The position numbers and the translations under genes were made by a program. From Rhodanobacter denitrificans (GTDB lineage Bacteria > Pseudomonadota > Gammaproteobacteria > Xanthomonadales > Rhodanobacteraceae): a stretch of 64,000 nt of DNA. The stretch is taken from NCBI GenBank assembly GCA_003241385.1, contig QFPO01000006.1, forward strand, positions 124,001 to 188,000, read 5' to 3'. Positions 57,158-64,000 of the stretch are shown piece after piece. The notes below the pieces were generated by a model. That model saw nothing but the letters and a program-made list of their open reading frames with translations, ran no database searches and was not told the DNA's origin. Every line of letters begins with the position of its first letter. The first letter of the stretch is position 1.

Positions 57158-57215
57158 GCGCCGGCGAAGGTCTGCGGACACCTCGTCGGGCCGGCTGCCG
57201 AATGCGCCCAGCCGC

Positions 57216-57273
57216 CGGACGCAGGGGTGGGTATGTCGTTGCGTTTGATCCGGCCGGTGCCGCCCTGCGTCCG
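57216..57273. promoter_or_regulatory. 11-bp inverted repeat with a 36-base loop upstream of the M16 peptidase operon
   Basis: CGGACGCAGGG (57216-57226) and CCCTGCGTCCG (57263-57273) are exact reverse complements, 58 bases after the PDZ gene stop and about 100 bases before the first peptidase ATG. The loop contains a small CCGGCCGG palindrome. It could be a terminator or a leader hairpin. Confidence 0.4.
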
Positions 57274-57374
57274 CCGTATCGCCACTGCGTTGCACCACGC
57301 TCGTGACGACCGGCAGGCGCTGCCGCGGCGCCGGTCTCGCTAGACTTTTCCGATCGATCATCATGGAGAGCGGA

Positions 57375-58748
57375 ATGAGCTTTCGTCGTCTGGTCCTCGG
57401 CCTCGCGGCCCTGGCCATCCCCCTGGGCACGGCCGCCGCCGATCGCTGGCAGCTGCCGATCGCCGTCAAGAAGCTCGACAACGGCCTGACCGTCGTCGTG
57501 TCAGAGGACGCCAGCTCGCCGACGGTCGGCGTCAGCGTCGTCTATCACGTCGGCATGCGGCTGGAGCCGAAGGGACGCACCGGCTTCGCGCACCTGTTCG
57601 AGCACCTGATGTTCCAGGGCACGCCGAATGCGCCGAAGGGCACGTTCGACCGCGTCATCGAGGGCGGCGGCGGCATGAACAACGGTTCCACGCGCGCCGA
57701 CTACACCAACTACATCGAGACCGCGCCGGTCTCGGCACTTGAGCCGATCCTCTGGCTCGAGGCCGATCGCATGAAGACGCTCGACTTCTCGGCCGAGAAT
57801 CTCAAGAACCAGCAGGACGTGGTCAAGGAGGAGATCCGCGTCAACGTGCAGAACAAGCCGTACGGCCTGTTCTTCTGGTCCGACATCAATCGCCTCGCGT
57901 TCTCCAAGTGGGAGAATGCGCACGACGGCTACGGCAGCTTCGCCGATCTGGAAGGCGCCAAGCTCGAGGACGTGCGTGCGTTCCACCGCGATTTCTACGG
58001 CCCGAACAACGCCGTGATCGGCATCGTCGGCGACATCAAGGCCGAGCAGGCCTTCGCGCTGGTCGAGAAGTACTTCGGCGCGATCCCGGCGCGGCCGGTG
58101 CCGCCGCGCCCGGACGTCGCCGAGCCGCTCAACACACGCGAGAAGCGTGAGTCGCAGACCGACGCGCTGGCGCAGGTGCCGGCGCTGGCGATCGGCTGGA
58201 AGATGCCCGAGCGCGGCAGCGCGGACCAGGCGCCGATGGACGTGCTGGCGCAGCTGCTGGTCGGCGACAGCGCCTCGCGGCTGTACCAGGGCCTGGTCAA
58301 GGGACGCGAGCAGCTGCTCAACATCGAGGGCGGCGTGAACTGGCCGCTCGGCGATGCCTGGGACTACGCCGGGCCGGCACCGCTGGTGCTGTTCGGCCTG
58401 TACAAGCCGGGCGTGCAGGTCGACGCGGTACTCGAGGCGATCGACGAGGAGATCGCGCGCATCGTCAAGGACGGCGTCGACGCGGCGACGCTCAAGCGCG
58501 TCAAGACCAAGATGCTGGCCGACTACAACGACGGCCTGGAGGCGTTCATCTCGCGCGCCGACACGCTCGCCAAGGCGCAGCTGCTGTGGGGCGATGCCAA
58601 GACCGTCAACGAAATTCCCGCCTGGATCGACGCGGTGCAGGGCGCCGACCTGCAGCGCGTCGCCGCCCGCTACCTGATCCCCGCCAACCGCGTGGTGATC
58701 GATCGCACGCCGGCGCCCGCCGCCGCTGCCGCCGGAGACAAGCCGTGA
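57375..58748 (+). CDS. M16-family zinc peptidase, active subunit
   Basis: A 457-residue exported protein with a signal peptide (about 1-21). The M16 zinc motif HLFEH lies at residues 73-77 (H73, E76, H77), and a distal glutamate near residue 155 in VVKEEIRVNV completes the site. Two M16 domains follow in about 420 residues, as in the paired bacterial peptidases. It is predicted to degrade peptides in the periplasm. The ATG at 57375 has GGAGAGCGGA directly upstream; an ATG at 57363 would add four residues. The next gene is the partner without the active site. Confidence 0.93.
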   Translation: MSFRRLVLGLAALAIPLGTAAADRWQLPIAVKKLDNGLTVVVSEDASSPTVGVSVVYHVGMRLEPKGRTGFAHLFEHLMFQGTPNAPKGTFDRVIEGGGGMNNGSTRADYTNYIETAPVSALEPILWLEADRMKTLDFSAENLKNQQDVVKEEIRVNVQNKPYGLFFWSDINRLAFSKWENAHDGYGSFADLEGAKLEDVRAFHRDFYGPNNAVIGIVGDIKAEQAFALVEKYFGAIPARPVPPRPDVAEPLNTREKRESQTDALAQVPALAIGWKMPERGSADQAPMDVLAQLLVGDSASRLYQGLVKGREQLLNIEGGVNWPLGDAWDYAGPAPLVLFGLYKPGVQVDAVLEAIDEEIARIVKDGVDAATLKRVKTKMLADYNDGLEAFISRADTLAKAQLLWGDAKTVNEIPAWIDAVQGADLQRVAARYLIPANRVVIDRTPAPAAAAAGDKP

Positions 58749-58756
58749 GAACGACC

Positions 58757-60175
58757 ATGAAGACTCTCGCCCTGCAGTTCGGCATCGCGATGGCGCTGAC
58801 CGCCGGCGCCGCGGGCGCCGCCCAGACGACGCTGCCCAAGGACCTGCCGCCGTACGGCCAGGACAAGCCGCTGCCGGTGCCGGCGATCACCCAGAAGACG
58901 CTCGACAACGGCCTGACCGTGTGGGTGCTGCCGCGCACTGACGGTCCGCCGAAGGTCGACGTCGTGCTCGCCGTGCGCGGCGGCAAGGCCAGCGATCCGG
59001 CGCAGCTGCCGGCGATGTCGGACCTGCTCGCGTCGCTGCTGACCGAGGGCACCCGGACGCGCAGCGCGATCCAGATCGCCGAGCAGTTGCAGGCGATCGG
59101 CGCGTCGATCGACGCGACGGCCGGCAACGACGGCATCACCGTCTCCGGCTCCGGTCTGGCCTCGGGCGCCGAGCGCCTGGTCGGCCTGCTCGCCGACGTG
59201 GGGATCAATGCCTCGTTCCCGGAGGCCGAGGTCAAGCTCGCCAAGGCCAATGCGCTGCAGGCGCTCAAGGCCGCCGAGGCGCAGCCGAGCTATCAGGCCA
59301 GCCGCGCGATCGCCCGCGCGATCTACGGCGACCACCCGTACGGCCGCACGCTGCCGACCGAGGCCTCGATCGAGAAGACCGAACGCGCCGCGCTGACGTC
59401 CGCCCACGCCGCCCGCTTCCGTCCCGACCGCGCCCTGCTGGTCGTCAGCGGCCGTATCGATGCGCAGACCGCCCTGAAGTACGCCGACAGCGCGTTCGGC
59501 AGCTGGAAGGCGCAGGGCGAGGCGCCGGCCGACATCGCGGTGGCGCCGCGCGAGACCAAGCCGCAGTACGTCCTGGTCGAGCGCTCCGGTTCGGTGCAGT
59601 CGGCGGTTCGTCTGGGCCGCCCGGTGTTCGCCGCCAACGACGCCGACGAGATCCCGGCCGCGCTGGCCAATACGATCCTCGGCGGCGGCGGCCTCGACAC
59701 GCGCCTCAACCGCAACCTGCGCGAGGACAAGGGCTATACCTACGGTGCCTACAGCTCGTTCTCGGTCGCGCGCCGCGGCGGTGCTTTCACGAGCGGCGCC
59801 GACGTGCGCAACGAGGTCACCGGCGCGGCGGTCGGCGAGTTCGTCAAGGAGCTCCAGAAGCTGATCGACACGCCGGTCGACGCGGCCGAACTCGAGCGCG
59901 CCAAGCGCGCGGCCGCCGGCACCTACCTGTTCCGCAACCAGCTGCAGTCGGCGGTCGCGCGCAGTCTCGCCGCGAACTGGCTGGTCGGCCGCCCGCCGGA
60001 GTATCTGGGCCAGTTCGTGCCGCGCACGCGCGAGGTGACCGCCGAGCAGGTGCAGACGATGGCACGCCGCTACTTCGATCCGAAGACGCTCAGTATCGTG
60101 GTCGTCGGCGACAAGGCGGTCGCCGGGCAGCTCGGCGCCTACGGCACGTTCGACAATGCTGCGGCCGGCGACTGA
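58757..60175 (+). CDS. M16-family peptidase homologue, inactive partner subunit
   Basis: A 472-residue exported protein with a signal peptide (about 1-22). Where the catalytic HXXEH should be, it has PAMSDLLASL, so zinc binding is lost. It keeps the conserved arginine-tyrosine region of M16B partner subunits (GGGLDTRLNRNLREDKGYTYGAYSSF). It would form the substrate-closing half of a heterodimer with the active subunit encoded 8 bases upstream. This active/inactive pair is known from bacterial M16B peptidases. Confidence 0.93.
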   Translation: MKTLALQFGIAMALTAGAAGAAQTTLPKDLPPYGQDKPLPVPAITQKTLDNGLTVWVLPRTDGPPKVDVVLAVRGGKASDPAQLPAMSDLLASLLTEGTRTRSAIQIAEQLQAIGASIDATAGNDGITVSGSGLASGAERLVGLLADVGINASFPEAEVKLAKANALQALKAAEAQPSYQASRAIARAIYGDHPYGRTLPTEASIEKTERAALTSAHAARFRPDRALLVVSGRIDAQTALKYADSAFGSWKAQGEAPADIAVAPRETKPQYVLVERSGSVQSAVRLGRPVFAANDADEIPAALANTILGGGGLDTRLNRNLREDKGYTYGAYSSFSVARRGGAFTSGADVRNEVTGAAVGEFVKELQKLIDTPVDAAELERAKRAAAGTYLFRNQLQSAVARSLAANWLVGRPPEYLGQFVPRTREVTAEQVQTMARRYFDPKTLSIVVVGDKAVAGQLGAYGTFDNAAAGD

Positions 60176-60192
60176 GCCGGCGTTTCACGGAC

Positions 60193-60215
60193 CGCCGGGA
60201 CCTGGCGTCCCGGCG
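60193..60215. terminator. First of two tandem hairpins between convergent M16 and subtilase genes
   Basis: CGCCGGGAC and GTCCCGGCG form a perfect 9-bp stem around a 5-base loop, 17 bases after the peptidase stop. Confidence 0.6.
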
Positions 60216-60223
60216 AGTCCGGC

Positions 60224-60245
60224 GGCCGGATCGGACGATCCGGCC
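60224..60245. terminator. Second of two tandem hairpins between convergent M16 and subtilase genes
   Basis: GGCCGGATC and GATCCGGCC form a perfect 9-bp stem around GGAC, eight bases after the first hairpin and 35 bases from the subtilase stop. Together they probably stop transcription from both directions. Confidence 0.6.
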
Positions 60246-60280
60246 ATGCGGGTTGGGCCGACGAAGCGTCTACGCCTCGA

Positions 60281-62566
60281 TCAGTCGGTCTGGTCGGATG
60301 AAGGGCCCAGATCCCACTCGAAGCCGCTCTTGAACAGCACGGCCTCCGGTTCCGGCGTCGTGCCGACGCGGCAGTTGACGCAGGCGATCGCGAAGTCCTG
60401 ACTGGTCGTCTCCGGCGCGTTGAGCAGCGCGCGCGAGCTGATCGCCGTCGCGTCGACCGTGATCGTCACCTGGCCGCCGGCCGTGCCGGCCGGCAGCAGT
60501 ACGCCTTCGGCATTGTTGCGCGCATCGGCGCTGCCGCCGGTCGTCGACCAGCCGTCGCTGCCGAAGACGTTGCCGCGGTAGGTCTGGCCGTTCGCGGTCA
60601 CGACGAGATCGAGGTCGTTGTTCCAGGCAGGCGTCGCACCGCCGAGGCCGTGGCCGGGCGCATCGGTGAAGGTCAGGATCACCTTGACCGGCTGGCCGGG
60701 GTCGACCACCTCGACGACCTGCTCCCACGACTCGCCGGTGTCGTGGAACACGTGGGCCTGGTCGTAGTACCAGGTCGGCGGATCGTCCTGGAGCAGCCAG
60801 TCGATGCGCATGCGGCCCCAGCCCTGCTTGTTGTCGGGCCGGTGACCGAGCGCGCCGCCGTCGGCGTCGGTGCCGCCGGAGAGGTCCTGCGAGTTCGCGA
60901 GCAGGGCCGCCTTGGCGACCGCGACGCTCGGGTTGGCGCCGTCGTAGCGCTCGCGGAAGTACTGCGTGAACAGGCCGATCGCGCCGCTGACGTGCGGCGA
61001 GGCCATGCTGGTACCGCACATCGTGCCGTAGCCGGTCGCGCTGACCGCCGAATCGATGTTGCAGCCGGGCGCGACCAGATGCGGGATGCGCCGCCCGTCG
61101 CGTGCCGGACCGTGCGCGCTGTTCGACGAGATGCTGCCGAGGTTGCCGCGCGGCACGCCGGCCGCGTTCTCGGCCCAGGTCGAGCCGACCGTCACGATGT
61201 TCTTGGCGTCGTCCGGCGTGCCCTGGCTGCCGGTACCGCCATTGCCGTTCATGATCGACAGCACGAAGGTCAGCGGCTGGTCGCCCGGCGTGTTCGGATC
61301 GGTGTCGCGGCTGCCGACGTCGACCTGCATCGTCTGATTGTCGTAGCCGAGCGGCGAACCGGACGGGCCCCAGCTGTTGCCGGACAGCACCGCGCCGTTG
61401 TTGTAGGACTCGCGCATCAGCTGCAGCATGCCGCCGGGCGCGTTGTAGATCGACGAGCGCGAGATCTGTTCGATCAGGTTGGCGCCTGGCGCGACGCCGA
61501 GGCCGCGCAGATAGCCGTTGGCGACCGTGCCGCTGGAGCCGTCGCCGGCCATCGTCGCGGCGGTGTGCGTGCCGTGGTTGTCGGTCGTGCTGGCGTTGCC
61601 GCAGCTCGCGCCGGTCACGCACGGCAGCATCCGGTTGACGAGGTTGGGGTTGCTATCGGCGACGCCGCCGTCGACGTTGGCCATGATCACGCCGCTGCCG
61701 TCGAAGCCGAGCGCGGTCAGCCAGCTGCGGTACTGGCCCGCCTGCGGCACGCCGCTCCCGTCGAACAGGCCGGCGACGATCGCGTCGCCGACCTCGCCGC
61801 GCAGGCCGCCGTCGGTGGGCACTTCGTGCACGGCGTACAGGCCCGGAATCGTCAGGCTGCGCGCGAGCGCGTCGTCGTCGCCGCGCAGGCGGATCTCCTC
61901 GAAGCGCGCGTCGATCGGCGCGCGGCCGTCCGGCACCACGCCGGCCATCGCGAATGCCTCGTCGCCGACCGCGGCCGGCCGGTACAGCAGGGCCAGCACG
62001 TCGCGCGCGCCGCTGCGCGGCACCGCGAGCGAGGCGCCGAGGCGCCACTCGGGCAGGAACTGGCCGGCCCAGCGCACCTCGCTGCGCGCCGTGGCGGCCT
62101 GCAGGTCGGCGCCACGCGCCCAGACCACGTAGGTGAACGGCGGCAGGTACTGCACCGGCTCGACGCCCTGCGCACGCAGCGCATCGAGCCATTCGCGCTT
62201 GAGCGGGCCCTGGAACTGGATCAGACGCAGCGCCGGCTGCGCATCGCGGCCGAACGTGGCGACCGACAGCGGGTAGGCCTCGGCCGGGTCGAAGTGCCGA
62301 CCGCCGAGCGTCAGGCCGTAGGTCGCCAGCTCGTCGCCGGCGCTTTCGGCGCCGAGGCCGGCCAGCGTCTGCTGGTCGCCGCGTACCCACAGGAAGCGGC
62401 CGTAGTCGGCGACGATCTGCACGCCGGCGGCCTGAGCCGCGGCGCGCGCGCCGGCCGGCAGACGGGCATGGCCGACATCGGCCGCGACGGCCGGCAGCGC
62501 CGCGCCGATCGCCAGGGCCAGTAGTGCCGCGGCGGGCAGGGCACGGCTAGAACGTGAACTGTTCAT
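60281..62566 (-). CDS. Secreted S8 (subtilisin-like) serine protease
   Basis: A 761-residue secreted protease. A signal peptide (about 1-29) is followed by a propeptide-like region to about 250. The subtilase triad is D299 (MANVDGG), H331 (DNHGTHTAA) and S520 (GTSMASPHVSG), with the oxyanion Asn near 397 (SGNSWGPSG). After the catalytic domain comes a beta-jellyroll domain (about 585-735) as in KP-43-type subtilases. Near the C-terminus (about 745-750) lies F-K-S-G-F-E, a motif seen in many secreted proteins of this order. The ATG at 62566 overlaps the nadK 3' end by 20 bases, an unusual pairing with a housekeeping gene. Confidence 0.93.
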   Translation of the reverse strand: MNSSRSSRALPAAALLALAIGAALPAVAADVGHARLPAGARAAAQAAGVQIVADYGRFLWVRGDQQTLAGLGAESAGDELATYGLTLGGRHFDPAEAYPLSVATFGRDAQPALRLIQFQGPLKREWLDALRAQGVEPVQYLPPFTYVVWARGADLQAATARSEVRWAGQFLPEWRLGASLAVPRSGARDVLALLYRPAAVGDEAFAMAGVVPDGRAPIDARFEEIRLRGDDDALARSLTIPGLYAVHEVPTDGGLRGEVGDAIVAGLFDGSGVPQAGQYRSWLTALGFDGSGVIMANVDGGVADSNPNLVNRMLPCVTGASCGNASTTDNHGTHTAATMAGDGSSGTVANGYLRGLGVAPGANLIEQISRSSIYNAPGGMLQLMRESYNNGAVLSGNSWGPSGSPLGYDNQTMQVDVGSRDTDPNTPGDQPLTFVLSIMNGNGGTGSQGTPDDAKNIVTVGSTWAENAAGVPRGNLGSISSNSAHGPARDGRRIPHLVAPGCNIDSAVSATGYGTMCGTSMASPHVSGAIGLFTQYFRERYDGANPSVAVAKAALLANSQDLSGGTDADGGALGHRPDNKQGWGRMRIDWLLQDDPPTWYYDQAHVFHDTGESWEQVVEVVDPGQPVKVILTFTDAPGHGLGGATPAWNNDLDLVVTANGQTYRGNVFGSDGWSTTGGSADARNNAEGVLLPAGTAGGQVTITVDATAISSRALLNAPETTSQDFAIACVNCRVGTTPEPEAVLFKSGFEWDLGPSSDQTD

Positions 62567-63308
62567 CGAGTATGCGCTCCTCCAGGTTGTGTTCCGGGTC
62601 GAACAGCAAGGTCATCGTCTGCTCGCTCGATTCGCGGATGCGCACGTCGACGACGTCGCGCACTTCGTTGGAGTCGGCAGTCGCACTCACCGGCCGCTTG
62701 TACGGATCGAGGATCTCGAAACGTACGTCGACGGTCGCCGGGAGGATCGCACCGCGCCAGCGGCGCGGGCGGAACGGGCTGATCGGCGTCAACGCCAGCA
62801 TGGCGGAGCCGAACGGCAGGATCGGGCCGTGCGCCGAGAGGTTGTAGGCGGTCGAGCCGGCGGCGGTCGCGACCAGCACGCCGTCGCAGATCAGCTCCGG
62901 CACCTTGGTCGCGCCGTTGAGGTCCACGCGCACATGCGCGGCCTGCTTGGTCTGGCGCAGCAGCGAGACCTCGTTGAACGCGAGGGCCGTCACGGTCCCG
63001 CCGGCCTCGGTCTGCGCCTCCATCGTCAGCGGACGCAGCGGCGCCGGCTGCGCGCGCGCGAGCCGCTCGGGCAGCGCCTCGGGCCGGTACTGGTTCATCA
63101 GGAAGCCGACCGTGCCGAGCTTCATGCCGTAGACCGGCACGCCGTGGCGCAGGTAGCGGTGCAGCGTGCGCAGCATGAACCCGTCGCCGCCGAGTGCGAC
63201 GATCACGTCGGCGGCGTCGGGCGTGGCGGTGCCGTAGCGCTGCTGCAGATCGGCCAGCGCGGCCTGGGCCTCGGTGGTCTGCGCAGCGACGACGGCGATC
63301 CGGTTCAT
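62547..63308 (-). CDS. nadK: NAD kinase
   Basis: A 253-residue kinase that phosphorylates NAD to NADP. The GGDG motif lies in IVALGGDGFMLRTL (about residue 40), followed by YGMKLGTVGFLMN, the NE motif (AFNEVSLLR) and the GSTAYNLSAHGPI region. The ATG at 63308 overlaps the stop of the glutamate dehydrogenase gene as ATGA; the open frame upstream of it is an out-of-frame read of that gene. It is slightly shorter than many NadK proteins, as is usual in Xanthomonas relatives. Confidence 0.96.
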   Translation of the reverse strand: MNRIAVVAAQTTEAQAALADLQQRYGTATPDAADVIVALGGDGFMLRTLHRYLRHGVPVYGMKLGTVGFLMNQYRPEALPERLARAQPAPLRPLTMEAQTEAGGTVTALAFNEVSLLRQTKQAAHVRVDLNGATKVPELICDGVLVATAAGSTAYNLSAHGPILPFGSAMLALTPISPFRPRRWRGAILPATVDVRFEILDPYKRPVSATADSNEVRDVVDVRIRESSEQTMTLLFDPEHNLEERILDEQFTF

Positions 63309-64000
63309 CCGCCGGACTGTACCAGCTGCGCGAGCCGGCGTACCGCCACCGAGACGATCGGGTAGTCGATCGTGACCTGGCTGCGCATGTCGGTCAGCAT
63401 CGCCCGCGTGAACTTCAGCGTCGGATCGTCGCGGTCGAGCCATTGCGCGACCTGGGCGGCGCCGTCGCCGTCCAGGCCGGCCGCCAGCACCTGGCCGGCC
63501 AGCGCGCGCTGCTGGCTGTTGAGCTCGTCGCGCAGCGCGCCGCGTGCATGCGCGTGCCAGCGGGTCTCCACGGCCAGCTCCTCGATCTTCTGCATCAGCC
63601 ACTTGAGCTCGAGCGCGTCGCCGAGCGCGAAGTCGACCTCGGCGACGCGCGCCACCGGCAGGCCGCGCTCGCCGGCGACCAGCACGATGTCGAGCGCCGG
63701 CGCCAGGATCGGCAGGGCCGCCAGCTGATCGGCCAACGGCTGCGGGAACGCATGGCCGATCCAGCGCGCGCGCGCCTCGGCGAACGTCGCGCGGTCGCCC
63801 TCGGCGATGACCTGGTCCAGCGTCGCGCGCAGCGTGTCCATGCCGGGCTGGTAGCGCGACACCGCCTCGGCGATGTCCTGGATGTCGGCCGGACGGTTCA
63901 GCAGCCAGCGCGTCATGTTGCGCAGCAGGTTCCAGATCACCAGCATCGCGTCGATCTGCGCATTGCCGTTGACCTGGCCGTCGAGCGCCTCGATCTGCGT
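63305..64000 (-). CDS. Large NAD-specific glutamate dehydrogenase, C-terminal end only
   Basis: The frame runs in from the window edge with no start; about 231 C-terminal residues are visible. They match the helical C-terminal region of the very large (about 1600-residue) bacterial NAD-glutamate dehydrogenases, with the pattern MLVIWNLLRNMTRWLLNRP, then DIQDIAEAVSRYQPGMDTLR, and a late DYPIVSVAVRRL. The enzyme converts glutamate to 2-oxoglutarate in glutamate catabolism. It overlaps the nadK start by four bases, which couples an NAD-using enzyme to the NADP-forming kinase. Catalytic residues lie outside the window. Confidence 0.8.
   Translation of the reverse strand, partial: TQIEALDGQVNGNAQIDAMLVIWNLLRNMTRWLLNRPADIQDIAEAVSRYQPGMDTLRATLDQVIAEGDRATFAEARARWIGHAFPQPLADQLAALPILAPALDIVLVAGERGLPVARVAEVDFALGDALELKWLMQKIEELAVETRWHAHARGALRDELNSQQRALAGQVLAAGLDGDGAAQVAQWLDRDDPTLKFTRAMLTDMRSQVTIDYPIVSVAVRRLAQLVQSGG

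Overview
The window is very GC-rich, with tightly packed genes and many 4- to 20-base start/stop overlaps. The gene content points to a gammaproteobacterium of the order Lysobacterales (Xanthomonadales). It includes an aryl-polyene/xanthomonadin-type pigment cluster, a methionine synthase split in two, a CysN/CysC fusion, HemJ, AmpE, ErpA and a RegB/RegA pair. The C-terminal F-x-S-G-F-E motif of the subtilase suggests Rhodanobacteraceae or a relative, but that assignment is a low-confidence inference. No rRNA, tRNA, CRISPR array, insertion sequence or prophage was seen, and no stretch over about 300 bases lacks a gene.

Region 1 (1-13.8 kb) holds most of an aryl-polyene biosynthesis and export operon on the minus strand. 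In transcription order it has a chain-length factor, an acyltransferase, two acyl carrier proteins, a membrane protein, an acyl-AMP ligase fused to a dehydratase, a glycosyltransferase, a LpxL-like acyltransferase, an aromatic ammonia-lyase, a thioesterase, a LolA-like carrier, an MMPL exporter and a FAD oxidoreductase cut by the window edge. The ketosynthase, ketoreductase and further dehydratase genes are not visible and presumably lie beyond position 1. The ligase-dehydratase gene carries an apparent one-base frameshift. A second LpxL-like acyltransferase and a second glycosyltransferase flank the cluster.

Region 2 (13.9-24.6 kb) carries hemF, a DUF2782 protein, a pirin, a RegBA-type redox two-component system, an alpha/beta hydrolase, a Cpx-like two-component system with a candidate CpxR box at its own promoter, a PAP2 phosphatase, gcvPB and dgkA. 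Region 3 (24.6-31.3 kb) has terC, the sulfate-activation genes cysD-cysNC, a LAB_N protein, and a LemA-TPM-TPM module. Region 4 (31.4-37.5 kb) holds a split metH operon led by an ArsR-methyltransferase fusion, then an acyl-CoA dehydrogenase.

Region 5 (37.6-44.9 kb) carries a transglutaminase/circularly permuted ATP-grasp/alpha-E module, which is a predicted peptide-ligation system of unknown product. It also has a second LemA with a DUF2207 protein and an M28 peptidase. Region 6 (45-52.8 kb) holds a secreted PPC-like protein, rppH, a Fur-type bfd-bfr iron-storage pair, a hybrid histidine kinase overlapping a response regulator with a degenerate EAL domain, and hemJ. Region 7 (52.9-64 kb) has a coiled-coil membrane protein, a bactofilin, erpA, nudC, ampE, a PDZ lipoprotein, an active/inactive pair of M16 peptidases, a secreted subtilase, nadK and the C-terminus of a large NAD-glutamate dehydrogenase. 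Several convergent gene pairs are separated by strong GC-rich hairpins that probably act as terminators.
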